This document shows, in pieces, positions 45,653-56,926 of a DNA stretch of 64,000 bases. The stretch covers positions 14,154,088 to 14,218,087 of the forward strand of contig NC_084811.1 in the NCBI RefSeq assembly GCF_963583255.1. The letters run 5' to 3'. The position numbers were made by a program, and so were the translations under genes. Position 1 is the first letter of the stretch, and each line of letters begins with the position of its first letter. The notes beneath the pieces are model-generated. The model was not told the origin of the DNA. It did not search any database and worked only from the letters and a program-made list of their open reading frames with translations. The stretch is from Pyrus communis (taxonomy: Eukaryota; Streptophyta; Magnoliopsida; Rosales; Rosaceae).

Positions 45653-46330
45653 ATGGCAAACTCATCGAACCTTAGCTTAGATTTGAGTCTCAGCAGTGAT
45701 ACGGGCGCGCCGCGTCAAGGTAACGTATGGCGCCCTTCTTTCTTATCTTCTAACGGTCCTCTCACAGGTGAAGACTCCGTGATGCAGGACGCCACAACAG
45801 CTACAATAGTAGCTAGGAACCTCCTCACTCCAAAAGATAGTAGGCTGCTGTCAGGACGGTCCGATGAGTTGGCCGTTCAAGAGTCCCTCGCACTTAGTGT
45901 TCAGTGTGCGAGTTCTGTGTCCAACATGGGCCAACGCCTGCTTGCCCGCTCCCGTCAGGTGGAATCATTGATGGCAGAGGTGGAAAGTCTTAAGCAGGAG
46001 ATCAAACTGCTTAAGCATGAGAATAGAAGTTTGCACGTGCTTGCCAACAACTATTCGACGGGCATGAAGAGGAAGCTTGATGAACTGCAAGAGTCTGAAG
46101 GTCGGATTTAAAGTGACCGTCAAAGGTTTTCGTCTTTCCTCCAAAGGCACCTTTTTCCTGGATCATCCAGCGTTTGGCCAAGTATTGAGGCCTCGAATGC
46201 TCTATCTTCGATGCCTCCAGCTCCGATGCCTTCCGCTCCTATGTCTTCTGCCCCGATGCCTTCCGTCTCGATGTCTTCCGCTTCAAGAGTTTTGCCACGT
46301 AGTGGGTCTTTAAGTAAACAACCTTTGTGA
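45653..46330 (+). pseudogene. E6 antisense cargo with one in-frame TAA
   Basis: ATG at 45653 in a slightly different context (GAAAAAAAATGG). The N-terminal 150 codons and the coiled coil are intact (QEIKLLKHENRSLHVLA). TAA at 46109-46111 replaces a codon that is CAA in E5 and CAC in E7/E2 alignments, so a C-to-T change would explain it. After the stop the frame remains open for about 72 more codons to the shared KQPL-TGA at 46328-46330, with more divergent repeats (SSMPPAPMPSAPMSS). A truncated 152-residue protein with the complete coiled coil could still be made. Confidence 0.82.
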
Positions 46331-46354
46331 AGCCTCCATCGTTCTGCCATGTAG

Positions 46355-46367
46355 TTTTTTTTATATG

Positions 46368-46396
<29 letters not shown>
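46355..46396. repeat. E6 T-rich tract between cargo and mini-Gag
   Basis: Long T run at the same junction as in E2, E5 and E7. In element sense it follows the mini-Gag 3' region directly. Confidence 0.88.
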
Positions 46397-46401
<5 letters not shown>

Positions 46402-46512
46402 AAATAAAATCAAACGGTATGGAATTGGTCCTTGAATGGAAGGTGATACTTGAAGTGAACCGGCATTCGTTTGAATTCTAATGTAGGTGCCTGATTCATA
46501 AAAAACAACAAG

Positions 46513-47550
46513 TTAGTATAAAATGTAATGGAATTTGGAAAAAAATGACTTACTTGTTTTGTCTGACAAGAACTCAATGACAAACACCACTCCTTTGAAA
46601 GTTTCAGGGATATTGGACTTGGCCAGATTGCATGTGATGGTTATGACTTGTCCAATGTCATCAAATTTAACTTCTTTGGATTTTGTGGTTTCAAGAACGT
46701 CCTCTTTGATGAATTCATGACATTCCCTACTTGTCACCTTTGGAATGGCTTCCAATATGTCTTTTTCACCTTCTTCTTCCTTGGAAGTCATGAATCTGCA
46801 AGGAATAGGGATACTTGTTGGAACGGGGTTAAAAATAATGAAATTTGGAACAACCATACCTGTATTAGATGGCATAGGAGCAATAGGTGCCTCCGGTAAA
46901 GGTGTTTCCACCCTTTCCGTGGGTTGGGTGTATTCCTCTTCCTTGTGATTTGATTTTGATGGTTGAGGGTCCGTTCCAATCTCCTTGTCACTTCTCAACA
47001 TGATAGCATTGGTGGTTTCAAATTCTCCCTTCTGATTTGCAATGGTTGAACTAGGGAGTTCACCTTGGTCGCAAAATTGTCCTTCGAACTCCGCTATCTG
47101 CCCAATTTGCTTTTCCAGAGTAGTAAGTAATTGAAAAATCGTATCATTTTCATTTGAATTACCTACATTACTTTGGGCAGGTTGTGGTGGCTGCATAGGC
47201 GTTGAATAGAACTCCTCATACGGCTGCCAATATCCTTCTTGTTGAGCCTCATTGTCTTGATTTTGTGAGCCCTGCACCAAACAAATTAATTCATTAAGCT
47301 TTTGATTATAATCTATTGACGAACTTAAATTTGGTTGGGCATATTGAATATGAGGTTGTGGTGGCTGCCAATATCCTTCTTGTTGAACATGTTGAGGTTC
47401 CCACCACATAGAGTTTGAATGATCACTCCAATCCGAATTGTAAGTATTGGAAAACACGTTATTCCTTGATTGAAGATCAAATATATCAATGCTTTGCATT
47501 TGGGACCTTTCCATGAGCTGTGACAAAAAAGAAGCATTATCAAGTGCCAT
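46513..47550 (-). CDS. E6 mini-Gag: 345-residue Gag-linker protein
   Basis: Homologous to the E7 mini-Gag but clearly diverged. It starts MALDNASFLSQLMERSQ and keeps NTYNSDWSDHSNSMWWEPQ, the YWQPYEEF..PMQPPQ unit, EKQIGQIAEFEGQFCDQG, NAIMLRSDKEIG and the C-terminal block (KEDVLETT, DIGQVITITCNLAKS). It lacks capsid, zinc knuckle, protease and all enzymes. It ends at a TAA inside what may be an intron-like segment. The LEFKRMPVHFKYH tail homologous to the E7 end is present just downstream (about 46425-46490) but out of this frame. Survival of an open 345-codon frame despite strong divergence from E7 argues for past selection on the protein. Confidence 0.75.
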   Translation of the reverse strand: MALDNASFLSQLMERSQMQSIDIFDLQSRNNVFSNTYNSDWSDHSNSMWWEPQHVQQEGYWQPPQPHIQYAQPNLSSSIDYNQKLNELICLVQGSQNQDNEAQQEGYWQPYEEFYSTPMQPPQPAQSNVGNSNENDTIFQLLTTLEKQIGQIAEFEGQFCDQGELPSSTIANQKGEFETTNAIMLRSDKEIGTDPQPSKSNHKEEEYTQPTERVETPLPEAPIAPMPSNTGMVVPNFIIFNPVPTSIPIPCRFMTSKEEEGEKDILEAIPKVTSRECHEFIKEDVLETTKSKEVKFDDIGQVITITCNLAKSNIPETFKGVVFVIEFLSDKTSKSFFSKFHYILY

Positions 47551-47655
47551 GTTGTTCTTCTCTAGTACTTGAATTCAACAAACAAAACAAAATTCAAAAA
47601 CTAAAACTAAAATACATAATAGAAACGAACAATCCAAGAGATTAACAAATTTGCT

Positions 47656-47675
47656 AATCCCCGGCAACGGCGCCA
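47656..47675 (-). promoter_or_regulatory. E6 primer-binding site (tRNA-Asp)
   Basis: tRNA-Asp complement, five bases from the 5' LTR edge at 47681. Confidence 0.93.
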
Positions 47676-47680
47676 AAATT

Positions 47681-49688
47681 TGATGCGTGATTTATACGCA
47701 CACAAATTAAACCCTCTTTTCGTCAAATTATAGTATATGTATAAGTAGGGATCGTTCTGGACCGGGGATTAGGAGGGATTGTTAATCACTTGGATTTGAC
47801 TCAAAAACGTAAAAACACAATATAAAACACTAAACTAGACTCAAAGAATGTAAAACTAAACTTTAAAACACTAAGACAAACCAAAGACTCAAAATGCTTT
47901 TAAAAACACAAACTAAAATGATTTCTAACTAAATTGACATGTACGAAAATTGAAATAACGAAACAAGTTAAATAAACTAGACAGAATGTAAATATGAAAT
48001 TGATGAAATGGAATGAATGGATGATAGAATAGCTAAGGGGGTCATCTCCATATATGTTACACTTGCATAATAAAAAGATTTCCAGTTGATCTTTCGATAA
48101 ATTATGAAACTCATCACCCCGGGTTAATTAGGTCCGCTTAAATTAACCGTCAAGTTTTCCTTAAGTTAATGAATTGGATGGGTTAGCGCAACGCAATTCA
48201 CAACATTCTCCAAAAGTCCTTTACGTGAACAGCACAATAAAGATACAATCAAAGATCATTAAGCATTATGAAAACTATAAGTGTTGACGAGGCATTCGTT
48301 ACTATGATGAGCATGAAACTCGTGCCAAGAATTCATTTAACGCGATTATTTATAAGCAACCTCCACTACTTGTGAATATAAGTTCATAACGATTAGGTGA
48401 AAATCACTTATATTCTAGCGTCATATTCATGCATGAAAATTAAGCGCGCATTCTTAATAAACATACATAAATAAGTTATCAATCAAACGGTTAAACAAAT
48501 TGAATCAACAACTTATGAAATGCAATTAGAAGTAATCAAATCAAAATGCAAGCATAAACATATATTTCGAATCACCCCCTAGCTAAGGGGGGGTTTAGTT
48601 CCTCATACAAAACAAAGAGAATTAAAATTAAACATTGAAATCAAAGAAACACCTAAACATTCCAACAACTCAAACTTGAATTGTATGAACGTTTAGGCCC
48701 TCTTCTCTTCCTCTTTATTGTAGCATAAGGTCTAAGGATAGTTGGTTTGGGGGAATGGAAGTGTGGAATGGAGTGAGGAGTGATGGAAATGGAAAGATGG
48801 TTTTTGGATTCTAAGGGAGACTCACGGCTAAGAGAGAAAGGGATGTGTTTGTGGTGAGTTGTGTATGAAATGAGATGTGATTTTTGTGTATGAATGCATG
48901 GGTTTTTATAGGGGGAATGGGAGAATATGTGGGTGATTGTTTAAGAGTGAATGTGGTTGTTATGATTGAGAGTGCATGTGGATGAAATAATGATGGAAAA
49001 AGAGCTAGGTTGTTGGTGTGTGAATGCATGTGTTGAATTGGTGGTGCAATGATGAAAGAGTAAGTGCATGTGTGTGTGAATGGTGGTGCAATGATGAAAG
49101 AGTAAGTGCATGTGTGTGTGAATGGTGAATGGTGGTGCAATGATGAAAGAATAAGTGCATGTGTGTGTGAATGGTGGTAGCTAGGGTGAATTATGTTGAA
49201 TGCATGTGGAATAAAGATGGAGAAGGTGGTGTAATGATGAAGGAGTAAGTGCATGTGTGTGTGAATGGTGGTGCAATGATGAAAGAGTAAGTGCATGTGT
49301 GTGTGAATGGTGGTGCAATGATGAAAGAATAAGTGCATGTGTGTGTGAATGGTGGTATGATGCATGTGAATGCATGTGGCTAAGGGTTGTTGATTGGGCT
49401 AGAGGTTTTGCATGGCTCAAAGGATTGTTTGATTGGGCTAGGCCCTTTGTTTTATGTCCAAAGTGCATACAAGGCTTTCAAATTCGTCCAACACTTTGGC
49501 TCCAAGCATATGCTATCCATTCCAAGCCCAATTTTGCTCCAAAATGCTCCAAAATGCATCTTTTTGCTTCCTTAGCCATATGAACCTAAAAACACACGAA
49601 AATGGCTTAAACTACTAAAACAATTATGAATTAACAACATAGATGCACAAAAACAAGCTAAGTAAGTCGCCTAAATATGCTCCTATCA
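47681..49688 (-). repeat. E6 5' LTR (right copy, 2008 bp)
   Basis: Longer than the left copy by exactly 42 bases, one minisatellite unit (array at about 49040-49360). TATA at about 48901-48912. Confidence 0.94.
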
Positions 49689-49693
49689 AGACT

Positions 49694-50055
49694 TGAGCCT
49701 ATAACGTTCTTTGGAGAGTATAATCTGTGATTTCTTGTTTTCTAAAGTCGTTGCATGATCTCATCATTCTTTGCTTGGTTGCTATTTAGAATGCATTTCA
49801 TTATAGTTCCAAATACTAGAACTCATGCCCATTTCATTCAAAGCATGATATTGATTGCATAACATACAATAAAGATGAAGTTGTTAGTCAAGCCAGAGCC
49901 AAAAAGCCTATCCCTTTTCATATCTATTGTAGGATTAACCCTCTTGAGCCTTTTCAAAGCCTATTTTCATTTTTAGCCACATCATCCTCACCTAGCCTAG
50001 ATTAGGACTTTCCATACCTTGGTTCTTAAAGGATAGTGAATGCATTTCTTAAAGG
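49694..50055 (+). other. E4 3' UTR, second part, ending in a deletion scar
   Basis: Continues E4 non-coding sequence after the AGACT duplication and matches, in opposite orientation, the E7 3' UTR (about 37010-37340). Everything from there to the PPT is missing; the 13-base TTCTTAAAGGATA occurs at 50023-50035 and again at the LTR junction (50046-50058). No gene. Confidence 0.85.
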
Positions 50056-52325
50056 ATATTTATGCACCTTAGTTTAGCTTGCTCTTGTGCATTTATAGTG
50101 TTTTTCCTTAGTAAAGTAGTCTTTTAAGCTAGTTTTATGTATTTTCAGGATTTAAGGGCAAAGTATGCAAAAGGATGCATTTTGGAGCCTTTTGGAGCAA
50201 ATTAGAGCTTGGAATGGATATCATATGCTTGGAGCCAAGAGGATGGACGAAATTGAAGACTTGAAGATGATGATTCCTACTTGAGCAAGGTTTCCTACTT
50301 GAAGTAGGAAAGTTAAATCCCAATGGCCTCAAGTTGCAGCAACAAAGAAGTTTTCCAAGTCCAAGAAGGAGGAGAATTCCAAGATGAAGAAGGATTAGCT
50401 TTCCTAATCCTAATGCACAAGGTTTTCAGCCACAAAGAGGAGTCCTAAACACTTTAGGACATCTTATCCTAATCCTATAGGGATGCCATGCATTTTACCT
50501 TATCTTGGAGGGTTTCTAGAAGCCTTAGATGCCCTATCCTATCTTTGCCGTGGGTTTTATCCAAATCCCCTTAGTTTTTAGGCTTTCTAGAAGCCCTAAC
50601 ATTATCCCTACTAAGGTGCCGCACCCTTATCTCTTTTTCCTACAAATTTGGCCCTTAAAACATGATTCTAGGAACCTTATCTTATCTCCTACAAAGGTGG
50701 CGCCCCAAATCCTTCTAGAAGCCCTAATCTGCCCTATCCTTTAGTGCCGCACCTATCCCTTCTAGAAAGCTGCTTTCCCTTGCCTTGCAAGGCATTCTAG
50801 AAGCCTTATCACCTCATCTCCTTACCTGCCGCACCTAGGAAGCATTATCCCTTTTTATTTCTGATTCTAAGCCTATTTCCTTGTGGATTTGGGTTATTCA
50901 AGTCCATATCTGATTACCCTAGGGTTTTAAGTGCCTATATATACTCATATTAACCCCTAGATCAGATTACCACCTCTCATACACATTCATTCATTCCAGA
51001 AATTCGTCCAACCCTCTCCACACCCTTGCCGGAGCCACCAAACACCTTTCTCCTTAGTTTTAAGCTTTGCCGCACCATCCCCTTCCCCTAAACACTACTA
51101 CATCCCTCCATGACCATGCATCCATACACCTAAGGCCCTAAACCTGTCCCTAGACCTTTGCCGCACCAAGGAGGAGGAGAAGGAAGCTCAGAAGTTCATG
51201 CAATTCGAGTTCGCGTCGCTGGAATTTCTAGGTGTTTCTTTTCCTTTGATTTCAATGTTTAAGTTCAATTCTCTTTGTTTTGTGCGTATGAGGAACTAAA
51301 CCCCCCCTTGGCTAGGGGGGATTCAAAATACATGTTTAAGCTTGCGATATGATTTGATTACTTCTAATTGCGTTTCATAAGTTGTGAATTCAATTTACTT
51401 ATCTATGTGAATTACATTGATTTGTGTGTGTTGGTTGAGAGTGCACGCTTAATTATCATGCATAAATTGGATGCTAGGATATAAGGAAATTTCACCTAAT
51501 CGTTATGGAATTATATTCACAAGTAGTAAAAGTTGATGATCTCAATTGCGTTAAGTAAATTCTTGGCATAAGTTTCATGCAATTCATAGTAACGAGTGCT
51601 TCGTCAATGCTTATGGTTTCAAAGAACTTAATGATTCTTGCTTGTATCTCTATTATGCAATTCATGTAGGGAACTTGTGGGGAATGTTTTGGGTTGTCGT
51701 ATGCAATCATCCAATTCAATAACGTTTGGAAAATCTGAGGGTTAATTAGTGCAATTCACGGTTAATCTGGGGCGTTGAGAATTCATGGGTTATTGAAAAG
51801 CAATTGGAAATCGTTTTATATGCAAGTATAACATGTGTGGAGATGAACCCCTTAGCTAGCTTCCCATCCATTCAATTCCATCAAATTCGTTTTTACAATC
51901 TGTTCTAATTTAAAAAGTTTGTTTTGTTTTTAAATTCGTCCAAAACCAATCCCCCTTTACCTTGTTGAGTCATAGTAGTTAGAAATCACTTTAGTTTGTG
52001 TTTTTAAGTGTCTTAGGTCAAGTTAAAACCAATTTTCGTCCAAAGTTGTGTCTAGTGTTCAAAACTGCCCAGATTGTGTTTTTAAGGCAATTTTGAGTGT
52101 TTGGGGTGCTGTTTTGAGTCTTTTGGTTTGTTTTGGTGTTTTAAAGTTTAGTTTTGCATTCTTTGAGTCTAGTATAGTGTCTTAAACTTGTTTTTACGTA
52201 TTTGAGTCAGTTTTCAAGTGATTTTGCAATCCCTCCTAATCCCCGGCCTAGAACGATCCCTACTTACATACTTACTACAATTGATAAAAAGAGGGTTAAT
52301 TTGTGTGCTTATAATTCTCGCATCA
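50056..52325 (+). repeat. E4 3' LTR (lacks first ~11 bases)
   Basis: Aligns with 14210-16476 and ends TCTCGCATCA. The TGATAGGGGC terminus of the 5' LTR is absent. Followed by the AGAGG duplication and the continuation of LTR Y. Confidence 0.93.
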
Positions 52326-52988
52326 AGAGGGTGGTAGTTTTTGAGTGTTGTGGCATCATGTATTTATAGGGTGAAGGGGAGGCACGAAATTGGGCTGAAA
52401 ATGAGAGGAATTAGGACTCTCAATCACCAAAGAACAAGGACACTTTCAATCAGATTCCAAGGAGGACAAGGAATGGTCGTTGTGGCAGATTCTAGAAGTT
52501 CTAGAAGGGTTACATGTGGCATAAACTTAATGCACAAAAATAGGGCTTCTAGAACTTGATATTCAGGTGATTTAATGTGAAAATGAGTCCTCTTTGAAGT
52601 TGGAATTAAGGTAGGAAAAGATTAGGATAGGATAAGATAAGATAAGGTTGGATAAGGTTTGGATAAGATAAGGAAATTTGGATAATATTCCTTCTTTGTA
52701 GCTGATTCCTTATCTTCAAAGTCTTCAATTTAATTCTTCTAGATCTTAATCACATTCCTAGCCTCTCTTGATCGTCAATTTCATCCATCCACCTTGCTTC
52801 ATGCATGTGCAATCCATTCCAAGCCCAAAACTGCTCTAAAATGCTCCAAATTGCACTTTCTTGCCAACTTTGTCAATTGAACCTAAAAAAACGCACGAAA
52901 ATAGCTTAAAACACTATAATAAATAGAAACTAACTTACTAAATCCAAAGAAACAAGCTAACAAAGTCGCATAAACATGCTCCTATCAA
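52326..52988 (-). repeat. Y: minus-strand LTR, right part
   Basis: Begins with the AGAGG duplication, continues the LTR cut at 14198 and ends with the U3 edge TCCTATCA at 52981-52988. Contains a GATAAG-rich run (about 52620-52675). It abuts RT sequence of E8, so Y (or the element it belongs to) inserted into E8 pol. Confidence 0.86.
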
Positions 52989-55578
52989 GGAAATCATCAA
53001 ACTACTTGATTGTGGCGTCATCTATCCTATCTCGGATAGTTGTTGGGTTTCACCAGTCCAAGTAGTTCCAAAGAAGTCAGGAGTCACGGTGGTGAAGAAT
53101 GAAGAGAATGAACTTATGCCCACACGCATTCAAACCGGTTGGAGAGTTTGCATTTACTATAGGAAGCTAAATGTCGCAACAAGGAAAGATCAATTTCCTT
53201 TGCCATTCATTGATCAAGCTTGAAAGGTTAGCTGGTCATTCTTTTTATTGCTTTCTTAATGGTTATTCGGGTTATAATCAAATTGTCATAGCTCTGGATG
53301 ATCAAGAAAAGACCACTTTTACTTGTCCATTCGGTACTTTTGCTTATCGTCGTATGCCATTTGGTTTCTGCAATGCATCGGCCACTTTCCAAAGATGCAT
53401 GGTAAGTATATTATTGGATTATGTTGAGAAAATTATTGAGGTGTTTATGGACGATTTTAGTGTGTTTGGGGGACTCATTTGATGATTGTTTGCATAATCT
53501 CACTTTAATTTTGAAAAGATGCATGGAAACTAACCTTGTTTTAAATTGGGAAAAGTGTCATTTTATGGCCAAACAAGGCATAGTTTTGGGTCATATCATC
53601 TCTGAAAAAGGAATTGAAGTTGGTAAGTCTAAAATAGATCTTGTACGTTACTTACCTTCTCCTACTTCGATTAGAGAGGTTCGTTCTTTTCTTTGACATG
53701 CAGGATTTTATAGGCGATTTATCAAGGATTTTTCCAAGATTGCACAACCCCTATGCCGTCTCCTACAAAAGGAAGCGACCTTTGAGTTCAACGAGGAGTG
53801 TGAGAAAGCATTCAAGCACCTCAAGGAGATGCTTACCACGGCACCAATTATCATTCCACCAGATTGGAGCTTGCCTTTTGAGCTAATGTGTGATGCATCC
53901 GATTATGCAATGAAGGCTATTTTGGGCCAAAGGAAGAACAAGCAACCACATGTCATCTATTATGCATCTCAGACCTTGAATGACGCTCAATTAAACTACT
54001 CTACCATTGAAAAAGAACTTGTTGCCATTGTGTTTGCTTTAGATAAGTTTCGTTCATATTTACTTGGCACTAAAGTGATTGTATATTCTGATCATGCAGC
54101 TTTGAAGTACTTATTCACCAAAAAGGAGGCCAAACCAAGGCTAATTCGATGGATGCTTCTTCTCCAAGAGTTTGACATTGAAATTCGAGACAAGAAAGAA
54201 AGTGAAAACGTGGTGGCTGACCATTTGAGTCGTTTGGTGTGCAATGAGGACTCCTTACCCATCCAAGAGACATTCCCCGATGAGCAATTGCTGTCCATTA
54301 AGGTAAGTGAACCTTGGTATGCCGATTTGGTGAACATTTTTGTGTCAAAACGTGTTCCAAACACCATAACCAATCACCAACGGGATAAACTTAAAGAGGC
54401 ACAATTTTATGTATGGGATGACCCACATTTGTGGAAATATTGTGCGGATCAGATTGTTCGTCGTTGTGTGCATAATTGTGAGTTTAATTCAATTCTAACC
54501 TTTTGTCACACTTATGCATGTGGAGGACATTTTGGCGCACGACGCACTGCCCTTAAGGTGTTAGAATGTGGTTTTTATTGGCCTGCAATCTTTAAAGATG
54601 CTAGAACTTTTCGTTTAACTTGTGATCGTTGTCAACGAATGGGAAATATAGGTGCAAGGGACCCAATGCCGCAAACACCCATCTTTAATGTCGAATTTTT
54701 TTATGTTTGGGGCATTGATTTCATGGATCCTTTTCCTTCTTCATATGGTTTCACTTATATTTTGCTTGCAGTTGATTATGTCTCAAAATGGGTGGAAGAT
54801 AAAGCCACCCGTACTAATGATTCTAGAGTTGTTACAGATTTTATCAAAACTAACATCTTTGCTAGATTTGGAATGCCAAGAGTGCTGCAATTGCACCATC
54901 GAGGCGTTGCTCAAGAAATATCAAGTCGCACATAAGGTTTCAACACCTTATCATCCTCAAACCAATGGTCAAGCCGAGGTGTCTAATAGAGAAATCAAGC
55001 AAATCTTGGAGAAGACCGTTGGGCCAACAAGAAAAGATTGGAGCTTGCGTTTGGAGGATACATTGTGGGCTTATCGAACGGCCTACAAAACACCCATATG
55101 GATGTCCCCATTTCGGCTAGTCTACGGCAAACCATGCCATCTCCCTATGGAGTTAGAACACAAGGCACATTGGGCGATCAAGGCATTCAATATGGACATA
55201 GATGCGGTTGGAATTCATAGGAAGCTTCAATTGAATGAACTTGAAGAGATTTGGCTTGAAGCTTATAAGCATGCTTGCATTTACAAGGAAAAGACCAAGG
55301 CTTTCCATGACAAGATGATCCGTAGCAAAACATTCTCCATAGGGCAAAAAGTTTTACTTTTTAATTCTCGCCTTCGTTTGTTTCCCGGTAAGTTACGTTC
55401 TAAGTGGATTGGCCCCTTTGTTGTTACTAATGTTTTTCCATATGGTGCAGTGCAAATCTAAAGCTTGAGGAATGGCCAAGAATTCAAGGTGAATTGGCAT
55501 CGTTTGAAGCCATATTATGCAAGTGTTGAAGAGCAGATTGTGGACGATGTCACCTTCCATGCCTTAGGCTCTACTTGA
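52989..55578 (+). pseudogene. pol: E8 pol remnant: RT, RNase H, integrase with at least five lesions
   Basis: Homology starts in RT at EIIKLLDCGVIYPISD. Lesions, in order: a small deletion near 53215 (frameshift after PFIDQ), an extra G near 53466 (run GGGGGA), TGA at 53694-53696 in the segment between RT and RNase H, a deletion of about 26 bp near 54884 that removes the integrase ISDGGSHF segment with its second catalytic Asp, and TAA at 55459-55461 before the natural end. RT active-site FMDDFS (about 53445-53462) and RNase H motifs (CDASDYA, IEKELVA, SDHAAL, ADHLSR) survive in pieces. RT carries YYRKLN where E4 has DYRKLN. The copy cannot supply enzymes. Confidence 0.9.
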
Positions 55579-56167
55579 GCCTAAGAAGAAAATTCGTCCG
55601 GCTGCAAGATGTTAAAGCAAGCTCTTCTTGGGAGGCAACCCATGCATTCAACTAGAGAGGATTTGGGCAATTCAACACATCATTCAACAAAATCAGATTT
55701 GTGTTCCTAACTCTCTATCTCTTTATTGTTTTTATTTCGGCTTGCTAATTAGTTTATGTTGCTTGTTTGCATGTGAGTCTTTGTCTGAAACATTGAGGGC
55801 AATGTTTGATTTAAGTGTTGGGGGGGGGGGGTAAACAAGTTGTTTTTGCATGATTTTCGTGGGATTTTATCACCTATCACTTCTGATGTTGTTTCTCACT
55901 GTTTTAAGTGTTTTAGTGTGTTTTGAAGTGTTTTCATGTGTTTGGATCAGAAAATCCGAAAATTTTACAAAAAAAATTGCAAAAGAGTTTTGAAAAACCC
56001 AAAAAGAGTTGTTTTAAAGTTGTTTTTGTGTGTTTTTTTGTGTCTAAGGATACCTTCCAACACAATGATGAGGATTTGCTTTTTAATTACATGACTATTA
56101 AAGGATGCTGTAAACATGGATGGAAGTTTGATTTACGCTTTGGTTTATGCTTGGTTATGCTTATAGT
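52989..56167 (+). mobile_element. E8: Athila-type element, pol and 3' UTR (oldest host layer)
   Basis: Plus-strand element visible from the middle of RT to its 3' UTR. LTR Y interrupts it on the left and LTR head A on the right. The pol end homologous to E4 is at about 55578. The 3' UTR (55579-56167) includes a PPT-like AAGTGTTGGGG run at 55813-55831 and no gene. It has more lesions than any other copy, consistent with being the oldest layer. Confidence 0.9.
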
Positions 56168-56385
56168 TGATAGGAGCATATTTAGGCGACTTAGCTAGCT
56201 TATTCTTGTGCATTTGTGCTATTATTTCTTAGTTAATGTTGTATTTCAACTCATTTTCGTGTGTTTGTAGGTCCAAAGGGTTAAAGTACCAAGAAAGTGC
56301 ATTTTGGTGCATTTTGGAGCAGTTTTGGGCACTATGTGGATAGCTTGTATATGGGCCAACATGGATGGACGAATTTGGAGTTCAA
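56168..56385 (+). repeat. LTR head A (218 bp)
   Basis: Starts TGATAGGAGCATATTTAGGC, the plus-orientation U3 edge, and runs as typical U3 up to GAGTTCAA, where head B begins. It inserted into the E8 3' UTR. Confidence 0.82.
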
Positions 56386-56926
56386 TGATAGGAGCATATT
56401 TATGCTACTTAGTTATGTTGTTTCCTTGCATTTATGAAGTTAATTACTATTTATTTCAGTCTTTTAAGTTATTTTCGTATGTTTTTAGGTCCTAATGGCA
56501 AAAGGAGCAAGAAAGTGCATTTTTAGGCTATTTGGAGCATTTTTGGGCATGGATTGGATAGCTTAACCATAGAGCAAAGAGGATGGACGAAATTGAAGTC
56601 AAGAAGGGCTAGGAAAGGCTACAAATCTGGTGGAAGAAGTCCTAATGCAATGAAGATAAGGAAGAAGCAAGAAACAAGGAACCTTATCCAACCTTATCTT
56701 ATCCTATCCTAGAAACCTTATCCTATCCTAACTCTAACATTATCCTATTCTATCCTATCCAAATCAGGTTTAGGAGTTGCAATCCTTCCTCTACACCTAT
56801 ATCTTGAGTCCTTATCCATTTAGGTCCAGAAATCTACCCTTTACCCCTTCTAGAAGTCTAAATTCTGCCAAAAAATACCTAGTTTCCAGAAGCCCTTAAT
56901 TTCTGGCGAAAATTCCCTATCCCTTT
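56386..56926 (+). repeat. LTR head B (541 bp)
   Basis: Begins with a fresh TGATAGGAGCATATTTATGC edge inside head A and is cut by head C. Rich in CCTTATCCTATCC-type repeats like the E4 U3. No gene. Confidence 0.82.

Larger units (their letters stand above)
31909..49688 (-). mobile_element. E6: non-autonomous Athila derivative with mini-Gag and antisense cargo, split by E7
   Basis: Minus strand, flanked by AGACT at 31904-31908 and 49689-49693 in the E4 3' UTR. LTRs are 31909-33874 and 47681-49688. Without E7 it is about 8.3 kb. The interior has a cargo gene (45653-46330, one stop), a mini-Gag frame (46513-47550), PBS and PPT. Relative to E5 and E7 it lacks roughly 700 bases of 3' UTR, including the T run, near 43710. 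LTRs are nearly identical apart from one 42-bp repeat unit and at least one base. Confidence 0.95.
14199..52325 (+). mobile_element. E4: nearly complete Athila element, interrupted by E5 and E6/E7
   Basis: Plus-strand element with 5' LTR 14199-16476, PBS, gag 16594-18631, pol to 31226 (split by E5), 3' UTR (split by E6) and 3' LTR 50056-52325. The 5-bp target duplication AGAGG flanks it (14194-14198 and 52326-52330) within LTR Y. After removing the nested elements it is about 11.3 kb. The two LTRs differ at roughly one per cent of positions by eye, so E4 is older than its nested insertions. Lesions: a short deletion in gag, a TGA in protease, a 1-bp deletion after RT, the E5 insertion, and loss of the 3' PPT. 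Confidence 0.94.

Noticed and set aside
55579..56167. env-like gene downstream of pol in E8 or E4, as in some Athila elements
   Set aside because: Neither 55579-56167 nor 31227-31903 and 49694-50055 has an open frame of useful length or a membrane-segment pattern.
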